The translations under genes and the position numbers were made by a program. From Boletus sp. NGJ (taxonomy: Eukaryota; Basidiomycota; Agaricomycetes; Boletales; Boletaceae): DNA of 64,000 nucleotides. How positions within the stretch are numbered: position 1 is the stretch's first letter; every line of letters begins with the position of its first letter. The notes beneath the pieces were generated by a model that did not search any database, was not told the DNA's origin, and saw nothing but the letters and a program-made list of their open reading frames with translations. Where the stretch lies: the NCBI GenBank assembly GCA_019096195.1, contig JAGTXK010000026.1, positions 62,001 through 126,000 on the forward strand. Reading direction: 5' to 3'. Shown here one piece after another: positions 1-11,200 of this stretch.

Positions 1-473
1 GCAGTCGTCGCAAGTGGTTCCTCACGTATGAAAACAATGCTCGACGAAGTGGTCAGTCTATACGCGTTCCAATTGTACGTCTTACCACCCTACCTTTTTC
101 GAGGTAAATCCTTGGTTCGAAGCTAAAGTTGCAGCAACAGGTGGCCACACTTTATCCTCGTTTTCCGCGTCATCAAGGTGTCGCTTGGTGGTTTTCTATT
201 TCTACATGCCTTTGTTGTAGTTTTACAGTTGTGCGTGAGATGACAGATATCGGTGAGGCGTTCTCTCGCTCGTTGTCCTCTTCATTTGGAAAAATTGGGA
301 GTCGAGTGTTCAGAGAGAAAGTATCAGTCGCAACGAATGACGGCGACGGGTTAAACTACAACGAACTAACATGACCAAAGCCTCCTAAGGGGGAGACCGA
401 CTGAAAACAAATCGTACACTTCAATCGTCAACGTCGGGTACTGCTCCATGACTCTGCGTTCCAAGCCCACTGC
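1..473. other. Intergenic, nothing recognised
   Basis: Mixed-composition DNA downstream of the first questin-oxidase-like gene. A short open frame of about 81 codons on the plus strand (129-374) has no family resemblance or intron pattern that I recognise, so it is not called a gene. Confidence 0.5.
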
Positions 474-2202
474 TCACGTAAAAAAACCTTCGAAACTGAA
501 CTGCTGCGGCTCCTTGCCCTCACGGACCCATCCAGTGTAATCCGCCGTCAACAACGCAGCCCTCAAGAACAGCGTTCCGTCCAGCAACTCTGCGTCCTCC
601 AACTCGGTGCCTTTGAAGTACCCTGCCGGACGCGTACCGTAGAGGGTGTCAAAGTGCGCAAAGGCACGTTGGATCTTGATGAGGTGATCGATGGGATGAG
701 CGATGGCCGACTGCAAGACTGGCAGGAATGGATTCGGGGTCGGGGTCGTTTCCGTGGTGAAGGGGGTCCCCGGAGCGGCTGTTGTTGGAACCTCGGGTTC
801 TACCGACGTGGTCGTCATGAAAGACTTGATGTTCAAAGCAGGTCGACCACGCATGACCCACAGTGTGAGAACTGTATAGAGATAGCCACGCAAGAGAAGG
901 ACTTGAGATCGTGGAGAGAGATAGGCGATCAGCGAAGGGAGAAAGAGACTTGATGTCACCAGGTGCATCCTATCCAACAAACGAACCAGTTGAATCTGTT
1001 TATCATGAGTCTTGTAGAGGACGGGTCACGTACAGGAAGAAGTCGGATCGGTGGCCATTTGGTGTCAATCCGCCGGGTCCATAAACCAAGGAGCTTAACC
1101 AGACGAGCTCTTCTATCTTGCGCCCGACCTCGCCTGGCTGGTTCAGATCGACGGTCCATTGCTCGGCATGTTCCCTGATCGTGGGCGAATACTCGACGAG
1201 TAGTTCTTTGAATCGTTCGGCATAGTCTGCAGGTGCCCTGCGATTCAATTTATCATCTTTCAGTACGCGTGCCACAATGTCGAATGCGTGCATGCCGCCA
1301 GTCTTGGATACAATAGGAGTATTGGTGGACGCCGGTGCATCCAACGCGAAAGACGAAAGATGGTTTGTGATGTGATCCACGCTATCCGTCCCAACGGTAG
1401 AAAAAAGAAGAGGGAGATGCGATCCCTTGACATCTGCATCGTGAACTGCCGTCATTGCGAGACCTTGAGAAGTTGACTTAGGGTACTCGTCCCAGTGGCA
1501 GTATTTCGCATGACATACCTTCGACGAGCATCCCTTTCAAACCAAACTCGACTCCATATCCGATATGGATCAAAGGATGCAGGAAGCCACCAAAGAAACG
1601 GGCCAACATTTCGGGTTGAGTGTTCGCATCTCTTCCTTTCTGGAAGTTGTACTTCTCAGAAAAGACAAACTCTTCAAGAGTGCTTGCAGCACCCTTTTCA
1701 GAGATTTGCTTGGAGAAGAAGGAGACATAGCCTTGATAGAAACTTGGCAGAGGTTCGATATAGTGAGCCGTTGCGGGGAGTACAACACCTTACTTTTCAT
1801 CCCCCAAGTGGTCGACGAGATTCTCTTCGGTGATGGGCTCAGGAGCCTCGAATGCAGGGCGCTGAATCTCGCCATCGCGCTTATAGTAATCTCTGATGAT
1901 TGCTGCAGATCCACCTAGAGCATAGATCGCAAGTATGCGATGCGTAATATGACTGACCACGGGTCAGCATTAGTTCTCATCATGATGTTCGATGGTGAAC
2001 AAGGAGACACGTACTTGTGGAAATGCAGATGGTTGAAGTAAATATGATAACGCTGGTGATTATCTTTGAGGACGTCCCGGAGAGCAGCGAGTGACTCCAG
2101 GTTCGCCCCTGGTAGTCTCTGTGGGGAAAGTTGAGAAGGAGGAAGGGATGGTGCGGGGAAGAGTTCGTCAAGCTTCTGTCGTGTTGTAACGTTGGGCGAC
2201 AT
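474..2202 (-). CDS. Questin oxidase-like protein (DUF4243/AflY-type), tandem copy A
   Basis: Probably an oxidoreductase of the questin oxidase family (AflY/HypE-like, formerly DUF4243). Known members carry out Baeyer-Villiger-type or ring-opening oxidations in polyketide and anthraquinone metabolism; the substrate here is unknown. The start is placed at MSPNVTTRQKLDELFPAPSL because copy B begins with the equivalent MSSNAMTQQKLDELF; an ATG 23 codons upstream is also in frame. Family-like blocks appear in order across several exons: the N-terminal block ending RYHIYFNHLHFHKYV, a block with IYALGGSAAIIRDYYKRD, FYQGYVSFFSKQISEKGAAS, TGGMHAFDIVARVLKDDKLN, EELVWLSSLVYGPGGLTPNG, and a last exon containing AHFDTLYGTRPAGYFKG. 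No break is evident. It lies head-to-tail with copy B about 280 bp away. The family assignment is from recognition of conserved blocks; specificity is not inferable. Confidence 0.8.
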
Positions 2203-2275
2203 GATCAGCGTAGTCGGTGACTCGGATATCTTAGAAATTGTGTCTCTCGGTGTATTTGTAATTTGTAGCATGGAC

Positions 2276-2281
2276 CTTATA
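2276..2281 (-). promoter_or_regulatory. Possible TATA box of questin oxidase-like copy A
   Basis: The minus strand reads TATAAG about 75 bp upstream of the chosen ATG. The equivalent position in front of copy B also carries a TATA-like motif. Position and sequence only. Confidence 0.35.
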
Positions 2282-2482
2282 CTACCCGGATAACCTCATT
2301 CGGGCTGCCTGGAGGTATATGCTGTGGACTGTATTTTTGAACAGGTGGTCATACTAATGAATGACGACAAACGGGGTATTTTTCAACTACCACACTAAAA
2401 TGACTGAGCGGTGGACTAAACTAAAACCAATATCGTACGCTTCAACCGTCAACGACGGGTATCCAGGTCACTAGTGTGTGGC

Positions 2483-4181
2483 TCACTCATAAAATTCTTC
2501 GAAACTGAACTGCTGCGGCTCCTGGCCCTCACGGACCCATCCAGTATAATCCGCCGTCAACAACGCAGCCCTCAAGAACAGCGTTCCGTCCAGCAACTCT
2601 GCGTCCTCCAACTCGGTGCCTTTGAAGTACCCTGCCGGACGCGTACCGTAGAGGGTGTCAAAGTGCGCAAAGGCACGTTGGATCTTGATGAGGTGATCGA
2701 TGGGATGAGCGATAGCCGACTGCAAGATTGGCAGGAATGGATTTGGGGTCGGGGTCATTTCGGTGGCGAGGGTCTTTGGAGCTGGAACCGTAGGGATCGA
2801 GGTTCCTACCGACGTGGTTGTCATGAAAGACTTGATGTTTAAGGCTTGTCGACCGCACAAGACCCACCATGTGAGAACTGTGTAGAGATAACCACGCAAG
2901 AGAAGGACTTGGGAGGGTGGAGAGAGGTAGGCGATCAGCGAAGGGAGAAAGAGGCTTGATGTCACCAAGTGCATCCTACCCAATATGTGAATCAATATTT
3001 GTTCATCATTAGAGGAGGAGTCACACACAGGAAAAAGTTGGATCGATGGCCGTTTGGTGTCAATCCGCCGGGTCCATAAACCAAGGAGCTTAACCAGACG
3101 AGCTCCTCCATCTTACGCTCGACTTCACCTGGTTGGATCAGATCAATGGTCCATTGCTCGGCATGTTCCCTGATCGTAGGCGAATACTCAGCGATTGATT
3201 CCTTGAGCTGTTCAACAAAGTCCACGGGTGCCCTGCGATTCAATCTGTCGTCTTTCAGCATACGTGCCACAATGTCGAATGCGTGTATACCGCCAGTCTT
3301 GGATACAATAGGAGTACTGGTGGACGCCGGTGCATCCAACACGAAAGACGAAAGGCGGTTTGTAATGTGGTCTACACCATTTGTCGAGCTGGGGGCAAAA
3401 AGGGATGTAGTAAGGGATCCCCTGATATAGACTTCGTGAACTGCCGTCATCGCGAGACCTTGAGAATTGACTTAGGATACTCATCCCTGTGCATTATTCC
3501 ACATCACGTACCTTCGACAAGCATCCCTTTCAAACCAAACTCGACTCCGTACCCAGCATGGATCAAAGGATGCAGAAGTCCGTCAAACATACGGGTCAAC
3601 ATTTCGGGTTGGGTGTTCGCATCTCTTCCTTTCTGGAAGTTGTACTTCTCAGAAAAGACAAACTCTTCGAGAGTGCTTGCAGCACCCTTTTCAGAGATTT
3701 TCTTGGAAAAGAAGTTGACATAGCCTTGGTAGAAACTTGTGCATGTGCTCAGCAAATGATCCGATGGAGGGAATACGGTAACTTACTTTTCATCCCCCAG
3801 GTGGCCAACGAAATTCTCTTCCGTAATGGGCTCAGGAGACTCGAACGCAGGGCGCTGAATGTTACCATCACGCTTATAGTAATCTCTGATGACTGTCGCG
3901 GGTCCGCCTAAAGCATAGATCGCAAGCGCGCGATGTGTGATGTGGCTACTCAGAGTCAATGTCACTTCTCGTGTCCGATGGTGGCATACGTACTTGTGGA
4001 AACCCGTATAGTTGACGAAAACATGGTAACGCCGGTGATTATCTTTGAGGACATCTCGGAGGGCAGCGAGGGATTCCAGGTTCGCTCCCGGTAGTCTCTG
4101 TGGGGAAAGTTGAGAAGGAGGAAGGGATGGTGCAGGGAAGAGTTCGTCAAGCTTCTGTTGCGTCATTGCGTTGGAGGACAT
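2483..4181 (-). CDS. Questin oxidase-like protein (DUF4243/AflY-type), tandem copy B
   Basis: A close paralogue of copy A with the same exon order and conserved blocks: MSSNAMTQQKLDELFPAPSL at the start, IYALGGPATVIRDYYKRDGN, FYQGYVNFFSKKISEKGAAS, TGGIHAFDIVARMLKDDRLN, LVWLSSLVYGPGGLTPNG and AHFDTLYGTRPAGYFKG near the end. The two proteins agree over most of their length. They diverge mainly in introns, in the variable Thr/Pro stretch after NIKSFMTTTSV, and at the extreme C terminus (FEEFYE here, FEGFFT in copy A). This points to tandem duplication with both copies kept under selection. The likely role is oxidation of a polyketide or quinone-like metabolite, but no polyketide synthase lies in the window. 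The start is supported by the match to copy A and by a TATA-like box 56 bp upstream. Confidence 0.8.
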
Positions 4182-4236
4182 GGTAGAGATGGTCGGTGGC
4201 CTGCTAATAATGTCCCAGAAATCGGGCCTCCCCGTC

Positions 4237-4243
4237 TTTTATA
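4237..4243 (-). promoter_or_regulatory. TATA box of questin oxidase-like copy B
   Basis: The minus strand reads TATAAAA about 56 bp upstream of the ATG at 4181, a good match to the eukaryotic TATA consensus at a plausible spacing. Confidence 0.45.
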
Positions 4244-4648
4244 GGTTATGGATGGCGACTGCACCTATCCGTCAGGCTACTGCATTTCAACCAGTGACAT
4301 CAACCGCCGTCCGCGAAAACCGCATCCTTCTCGCACAGGCCAGTCGTTTGAAGGAATTGCTCAGCAATCCTGAGCTGAACTAGGCGAGCACAATTATAGA
4401 TTGACAATAATCAGGGAACGTGATACGTTCCGGTTAATTATGTGGAACTCGATTGCGTTATTGCTGACTGTTGAGTGTTCGTGGAGGTGAGGCGATGAGG
4501 TGTACGGACGGCATGGGTGAGTTTCTACACGACGCACCTGAGTCAAGCTGCATTACTATGGCACTACCGTTCGTCGGCTACTTATTTGCGACACCTTGTA
4601 ACTCCGCTCGTTTTTATATACACTTGCATTTGTTCCGCGACACCCGTT

Positions 4649-5632
4649 CTACTCTACCCCGGCCAAAAACTCTTCAAGAACATCACCCAGGTGGTACAAA
4701 ACACTGATATGCCCGCCACGAAGAGTCTTGACCTTGGTGTTCTTGTAAGTGACAGCTAGGTACTGCGTCCACGCCTCAGGGGCCTCTTTATCCCCAGAAC
4801 TCGTCACCAGCATAACAAATGGACGAGAATGCTCCTCGTCCAATGCGTCTGGCCGAAATCCCCAGTCCGAATGCAAGATCAAGGGCATGAACCTGAAACC
4901 CTCCCAAGAATTCGCGACACTGCGCACGGCATTGGTAGCAAACTTCCTCTCCGCTTCACCCTCCGCTATACCCCCTTTCGCCTTCCACTGGGCGTACTCC
5001 TCCTTCTCTGCCTCGTCCATCTTGTCAAAGACGAATCCCTGGAAGAATTTCTCCGCGTTGTCGACCGTGGACATTTGTGTCATCATCCAAAATTTCACGA
5101 GATGGACGACCAGGTTTGGAAACGGGAGCCACTGGGTGATGGGGCCGGTCATAAAGTAACTGCTCCAAGTCATATGCTTTGCATAGTCTTTGTGAAAGCG
5201 AAAAGGCGGGACTGCTCCCATGAGCAACACGCCGACGATGCACCGCCCGTACGGAAACTTGTCGTATGGGGCACCGTACAATATCTGGGCTGGCACCGTG
5301 CCAAAAGACCCCCCAGAGACGTAGAGTTTGATATCTCTCCCGTTTTCGGGATAGAGGTGGTCAAGGAGGGCAGTCATGTCACTGGTGAGACAGTCAACGT
5401 ATGGGGTGGGTGGGGAAGGGGGTGAAGTGTTCCCCCAGCCAGGAAGCGTGGGGGAAATGTAGTGGATGTCCTTTAACGCGATGGCACGGGAGACTTTGGA
5501 CGTCTGTCCGACTGTGAAGGAGCCATGGAGGTAGAGGAGAACGGTCGTGCTGTGTGGATTGCCAGAAGTGGCGTAGGCCAGCGTACGACCACCTGGCAAC
5601 GCGAGGGTGCTCTCGTGAGTGGATTCGTCCAT
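4649..5632 (-). CDS. Alpha/beta hydrolase-fold protein
   Basis: A single-exon protein of 327 residues with the alpha/beta hydrolase layout. Near the N terminus is the oxyanion-hole strand LLYLHGSF (about residues 32-39), then PGWGNTSP. The nucleophile elbow is GGSFG (about residue 107, Ser in a GxSxG-type context). A late strand carries VTSSGDKEAP with a candidate acid Asp, and GGHISVLYHLGDVL near the C terminus supplies the candidate catalytic His. All three members of the triad are therefore plausible. No signal peptide is evident, so it is probably intracellular. Substrate and pathway are unknown; esterase, lipase and epoxide-hydrolase-like functions all share this fold. It points away from the 52-bp palindrome that lies about 100 bp upstream of its start. 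Confidence 0.85.
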   Translation of the reverse strand: MDESTHESTLALPGGRTLAYATSGNPHSTTVLLYLHGSFTVGQTSKVSRAIALKDIHYISPTLPGWGNTSPPSPPTPYVDCLTSDMTALLDHLYPENGRDIKLYVSGGSFGTVPAQILYGAPYDKFPYGRCIVGVLLMGAVPPFRFHKDYAKHMTWSSYFMTGPITQWLPFPNLVVHLVKFWMMTQMSTVDNAEKFFQGFVFDKMDEAEKEEYAQWKAKGGIAEGEAERKFATNAVRSVANSWEGFRFMPLILHSDWGFRPDALDEEHSRPFVMLVTSSGDKEAPEAWTQYLAVTYKNTKVKTLRGGHISVLYHLGDVLEEFLAGVE

Positions 5633-5732
5633 GTAGTGCGTCGTTTCACAGTGGCTTTGATGTTAACGTGGTGCGCGGTATTTGAGGTGGACATAGTGCG
5701 CAGTCAGCACTCGCAGCTTGGAAGTCGAACGA

Positions 5733-5784
5733 GTCACTGCGGGATCGGTCTGAATCAATTGATTCAGACCGATCCCGCAGTGAC
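5733..5784. repeat. Perfect 52-bp palindrome without spacer
   Basis: Two 26-base arms are exact reverse complements, centred on AATT; the first arm starts GTCACTGCGGGATCGG and the second ends CCGATCCCGCAGTGAC. Flanking bases do not continue the symmetry. It lies between the divergently placed hydrolase gene (start 5632) and glycosyltransferase-like gene (start 6437). It could form a hairpin, be a dimeric regulator site, or be an assembly artefact. Confidence 0.9.
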
Positions 5785-6436
5785 GATCCGCAGCGTAAGC
5801 GTCAAGTGGTCAGTTGGCCCAAGCGTGTCCCCGGAAAAAGAGTACCACCATCAATACCGAGCGTACACTGCTTGATAAGAGAAAAGATATCTATTGGACT
5901 CGTAGATTCCAAGGGTCTATCCCTTCGTAAGTAGGTGAGCGGTGACCATCTATTTGGCGTAAACGTTCCGAGTCGCCGACACCCCGCTTGCAGCCCATGC
6001 TCTCGCATGGTCCGATTCGAGCCTCGTCAAATCGCAGAACATACATTTGCCTGAGATGCACCTGGAGAGGTCAAACTTTAATGTTCTCTAGTCTACATTT
6101 TGTGTAATCCCTGTAGGGCATGGCAGTGATAACCAGGCGTGATGGAGCTTGTGGGATAGGAATTCCTGTCCGCAGAAGCGTCTGGCACCTACTCTCCGCA
6201 AATTCTCGAAAGAAAGAACGAGTAGATGACCATGCTGTTGGTTGTCAATCCAGCCGCCGGCGTTTGATTGCACCGCACCTCGTGTCATGCGGGCGAGTAA
6301 GGTGTTCACGTTTTCTTGACAGTATAATTATCATGGTGCAACCCGTTGATGGCCCTCTGAGATGTTGATTTATCTCTGGCCGGGTCTGCGTAGGTTCGGT
6401 ACCGCTGCAATGGGGCCGTGGAAAAGCTACTGAACC
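5785..6436. other. Intergenic region upstream of the glycosyltransferase-like gene
   Basis: No coding pattern is recognised. It presumably contains the promoter of the plus-strand gene starting near 6437. Confidence 0.4.
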
Positions 6437-8165
6437 TTGTTTCACTTTGCTATCGATGGGAAGAAAATGACCTGGGTCACTGGCCAACGCAGGGTAACAT
6501 CAATCACCAATGCCGTCTTCGCGGGAACTATACTCCTTCCTCTTTCCCTTCCGTTTGCCAGCCCACTTTTCCGACTCCCCGAGTTTGCGCCGCCGCAAGT
6601 AATATATTCAAAGGACCTTATCCCGCTGCTGCTCGCACCATGGGCATCCCCGAGTAGCATGTATCACGTCCTCTCTCGTCTACTCCAATCGGCTCTGCTT
6701 TTCCGTCTCCCAAAAGACGCCATACTTCCATGTTATCTCTTTTGGGTTGCCATTGGGCTGTCGCGGACTCTGATCGGTTTCCTGTTGTCCCGAAGCGTAG
6801 GCTGGGCCTACCCACACTTGTTCAATCACTGGGCACTCTACGAATCGAGTGGTGGATGTGGGCCTCCTCTCGTGGCCTATCTGATTTCTTCCGGAGCGCG
6901 TCCAGATCTCAATGTGTTACTCACGCATCTCAGAGGGTACAGATGGGAAGTGACCGACTCATTCGTCTTGTTGGTCATATTTACGCTTCTTGCCGGGCTG
7001 GATCACGCGCCATGGACGTATAGTATAGCAATCGGGCTCGCTATCCTCGCTGTCACCTGTCGCACAGTCTTTGCCGCCCATCATTCACCTGAGAACCCCT
7101 ACTCCCATCCTGGCCCAGATTCGCACCAAAGGTCCCCCCAAAATCGACTCCGTGCAGACATCCAGACGGCCCTCTTACTTCTCGTTCTCATTTTACTGCC
7201 CAACATCCTATCCGACTTCCTGACAAGCCCACCCACCTCCCAGATGCCATCCCCATCAATGGACGGCGCGCCATTCCTTGAAATCCTCCTCCTCTCGTAT
7301 CCCAGACCGAACGATACCCCTTCCTCTCCCGACCACAACTCGATTCTCTCCCAGACGATCGTCTCGTACCTGCCCTACGTATCACCTTCCACGGCGTTCT
7401 CCGTCTTCACGCATGCAAGATTGTCTACACACCCTTCCTTCACGGACGCCCAACAACGTTTCAAAGATGCACCCGTCACGTTTTACGCGGATGGAGATAC
7501 GCATCCCGACGCGTATGAAGGCCAGTATCTCCACCTCACGGAGGCTTTCAGATGGATCGTCGAAAAGGGCGCGATGAGCGCCGAATGGGTCATGCTCGTC
7601 GAGGACGACTTCCCCATCTGCGGCGAGTTGGGATGGCAGGGGGTACTACGCGTCATGCAGGCGCTTGAAGAGGGGCATAACATCCCCTCTCCTGAAACCA
7701 CGAAGATGTGGGGCGGGTTCGTAGGAACTGGGGGTAGGTGAGTAGTTTTTTTTTGGTCAGGCTCTCGTCGGGGAACTCTGGCGTTGAACCTCATTACTCG
7801 ACAGCGGTTTGATCATCCACCGTACACTCCTCCCAATCCTTGCGCATACACTTCGCTCACACGCCCTTACCAATTCCTCACTTCCCGCGTTCATGCCACG
7901 TCGTCCGGCAGATATTATCATCCAGGACTGTCTCCTTGGAGTCGATCCGCTTTGCCCCACTGCAATATCCTCCAAAGACATGGCTGAAGGTGTGTGGTTC
8001 GCCCCTAGGCAGCCAACTATGGTGATCACGTCGCGGCTCGTCATGAACCACATTGGAGGACATGCAAGCACCATAAAGTGGAGGGTATACGACTCGAACA
8101 AGTGGAGGTGCGGATGGAGACATCCCTTTCATGGTCGTCCAGAAGTAATTGTCGTGCCCGTCTGA
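6437..8165 (+). CDS. Membrane-anchored glycosyltransferase-like protein (fungal, function unknown)
   Basis: Two exons: 6437 to about 7734, then about 7803 to 8165. The join reads GTGGGLIIHRTLL across a GT-AG intron of about 68 bp. The N-terminal 250 residues hold several hydrophobic stretches (for example AVFAGTILLPLSLPF, FVLLVIFTLLAGL and TALLLLVLILLPNILSDFL), suggesting a multi-spanning or Golgi-anchored part. The C-terminal part carries WVMLVEDDFPICG, which resembles the acidic metal-binding motif of glycosyltransferases, followed by MWGGFVGTGGG and a conserved-looking tail with IIQDCLLG and MNHIGG. The sugar-transfer role is inferred from this motif. An alternative start is the Met at 6467. 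I cannot name a family with confidence. Confidence 0.6.
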
Positions 8166-8376
8166 TAAACGCCGCCCAAAACATTACCTAGTAACTTGAA
8201 TTTGTCCGTCGTGCTGTCCATAGCTTACATCTATTGTGTACACAGCCTAAAGCCATATCCTATCGGAACTCTGTTGTTGCTCCATTGTGGCTCGTTCACA
8301 GTGATAAATCTGAATCTAGCATACTAAACACTGAGTAGAAATATTTGGATGATAGGCCGAGACTGACATCACTGCT

Positions 8377-11200
8377 TTACTCCTTTGAGTCTCTCCAGTA
8401 ATTGTCTCCATAGTTCAGGAACAGCTCCTCCCCTGCCTTGACTTTTTTTTCTAGAAAATTATTCCGACATCTACACATGACATCAGCTATGAATACTCAC
8501 TTGTGAGAAATCCAATTTGGTGCTCCCCAATAACCAGCATAGCTTTCCACATGTATGTGAGTCATTCTACTGTGCAAAATATTAGAAGACATACACTTTG
8601 CTTCCACATTGGCTTTGCCATCTGGCATGTGGTTTAAAAATCTTGTTGCATTACCAAGGTGGGCTGCATCAAATACTGGTAATTGAACATCCACTTTGTC
8701 TGGTGTGACTTCAAACACATAGTTGAGTTTGGTATGCTTGGCAAGTTCACTGTGAAAAGAGAATATGAAGACATCAAAAGAGAAGCAATGAGATGGAAAC
8801 CACACGTCATTGGCTCAGCAAGTTGGTTGTTTATTATATGGCCAACATAACCTGTTGAATGTCATCCTCATAATGTCAAAACATGGTACACATAGCACTT
8901 ACTACCAAGGAATGCTCCCTTGTTCATATTTTGACATGCAAAGGCACCCAAGCCATATGTTCCACATTTGACTTCAATAGGCTGCATAAAATATGAGTAT
9001 ATTTATTCCAAAGTTGTACCATTGACTATACCTTGCTAGCTAAGCATTGGATTTTGGTATTTTGACATGGTCTGCCAGTATGACCTAGATGACAAATGTA
9101 CTTCACTATTAATTACCTTCATAATTGCCTCTCCTTACCTCTACAATTCATCCTCAATCAGCATCCAGGATGTAATATATTATCTCACTTACCCAGCATC
9201 ACAGCTGATACATATGCCTGGAATACATTCTCTATTATGTTTCAAACAAAGACAGGTTTCAGGTACACATTTTCCATTGGTACAATTGCAGCTTGGCCAT
9301 TGTCTCTTGCCTAAATGGATAGGTAAATTCAACATACCACACATGCCAACCTGAGATAAAATGATTGAAAAAATACTCACATTGCACTCCACATCTACAC
9401 ATCAATGAACAGTGCTGCTTTTCAACATAACAAGGGCAATTATTACTTGTGCATGAACCAGGATGAGCACAAGCAGCCAGCCTAAAAATATGTCAACTGG
9501 AAGTAATAATCTGGAATAATCAAATAATATTTCTCACACTTCACAGTGAAGGACAGATACTGCATCAGCTGTATTTCTATTCAGACCACATTCAAAGCTG
9601 ACTGGAATAACAAAGGCTCACCAAATGGTAGTTTTTCTTTGATTCTCCTCCTTTGTTGTGGATGGTTGCCTTCATCAGCATCTGTCAATGAGCTACCTGA
9701 TGTACTTGAAAGAATTGTATGATCTGGAAACAAATGTAATCTTTGTACAAAAACCTAGAAATTCCATCAATATGTCAGAATACAAAAACTGCAATTTGAT
9801 GGAAACAATATGCCTGTTTGCATGGTTTAAGACATATTGTTGCTAATTGACAGGGAAACAAATCTGGAGCAATGCCAAGGACAGTTTCTAATGTGTCCAT
9901 GGAGCCTGTGTGATGAGGCTTGCTAGGAGAAGGTGGTAGAGTCTCCTGTTATCCAAGTTAATCATGATCAGCAACCCTGATGTGGCAGCACTCACCATAA
10001 ACCTCTCAAAATCCTGTATGTGCCTGAAACAATCTGGACCACAAGGAACTCCTTCAGACAGTATCATGTCTTGTGCAGTCAAGTGTGGCTTCCTAGAAGG
10101 AATATAGTTGCTGACATGCATCTGGCCTTTTCATATTTTCCAAATGTAAATTATTTGAAAATGATGGTATCAACATACCATGGGTTTCACAAACTGAGTG
10201 TAGGCAGTTTATGCTTGGACAGAAAGCCCTCAGATTAGACATCAACCTTTGCCTTAGATCATCTGGATCAGGTGTATAAACAGGTAACTGTTCCTCTTGG
10301 GTGGCATCAAATCCGAAGGCACCCGGCCAATGAAGCACATCTCTGATTGTAGTATCATGTGTGATTCTGAAAGAAATTTGGTATAGGTACATGAACTAAC
10401 CTCTGCGACTGCTCCCGTAGCAACCCTGAATTGTGTGTGTGACGGAATTCCTTGAACATATGCATGCGGTCGATATCCAGTATATCAACTTTATTCTTGG
10501 CATGTGCTAGTCTTCTGACGGTCTCTATCTGGATCATCTCCACTACCGCACCCAAGAGGTTCTTACTCGTGACGCGAGTGCACAAAGAAGACCGCTCACC
10601 ATCGGGATCAAACGGGGTTTCCCACTCCAAAAAGTCAAATCTGGCTTGATATTCTTGAGCTGGAAATTGGTCGTCATCCGCGTATGGCAAAAAGGGTAGG
10701 GTTTGCTCATGAGCGACGTCCACGAGGACGCTTCTGGATACTGGGGGACACGATTCGTATCGCGGGTGAGGCGAGTACGCGTCAATGGTGATGACGGGTA
10801 TCGACAACTCCGTCGTCCTTTCATGGGCACCACGATGTCCACCGGCGGTGAAATGGGTGACGGATATGCCCACGGCATCCGTTCCGTCTGCCAACCTGCC
10901 CGGTACCCTCTCCTCTGCGTCGTTGAGGAGCTTTGTCACCATCGTCTTGGCGACGCGAGCGACTTGCCGTTTGGATGCGAGGATCGACTGGGTGACAGTC
11001 CTGAGAATATCTTCGCAATAGCCAGGTTCCCAGTCGTAGAATTCGTTCCAGACGTCCTTGTAGGTGGTCCGTCCGAGTTTTTTGAGTTCGGAGAAGGTTC
11101 GGGAGGAGGGATCTTCGAAGGGGGGTACTGAGCCTGAGGCGGGTGTCGCCGAGGTTGGGGAACTGGGTTCGGTGCGGTCGATGTAAGCGAAAAGATCCAT
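8377..11200 (-). CDS. E(z)/EZH2-type SET-domain histone H3K27 methyltransferase
   Basis: A multi-exon gene. From N to C terminus: a GC-rich first exon (MDLFAYIDRTEPSS...) of about 280 residues with no named domain; AFCPSINCLHSVCETH, matching the Cys/His pre-CXC motif of EZH2; CGPDCFRHIQDFERF, matching EZH2 CGPxCY; then a CXC region with CAHPGSCTSNNCPCYVEK and CNCTNGKCVPETCLCLK. The SET domain contains YGLGAFACQNMNKGAF, GYVGHIINNQ, GNATRFLNHMPDGKANVEAK, VIGEHQIGFLT and AGEELFLNYGDNYW, ending at a TAA. SET is open across its introns (for example about 52 bp between NVEAK and MLVIGEH), so it looks intact. The RFxNH core and NYG tyrosine are present; the usual NHS is NHM. In PRC2, E(z) methylates H3 lysine 27. 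The exons after about 10,390 are AT-rich and CpG-poor, unlike exon 1. An upstream start in another frame is possible. Confidence 0.8.

Noticed and set aside
129-374. 81-codon plus-strand frame at the window start
   Set aside because: No homology recognised, no intron logic, and ordinary chance length for this base composition.
6120-6487. Small frames on both strands between the palindrome and the glycosyltransferase-like gene
   Set aside because: Overlapping chance frames without conserved motifs.
8497-8805. Short independent gene ending in NWISHK
   Set aside because: It is an exon of the E(z)-type SET domain (RFLNHMPDGKANVEAK) read into an intron; the true frame resumes after a 52-bp intron.
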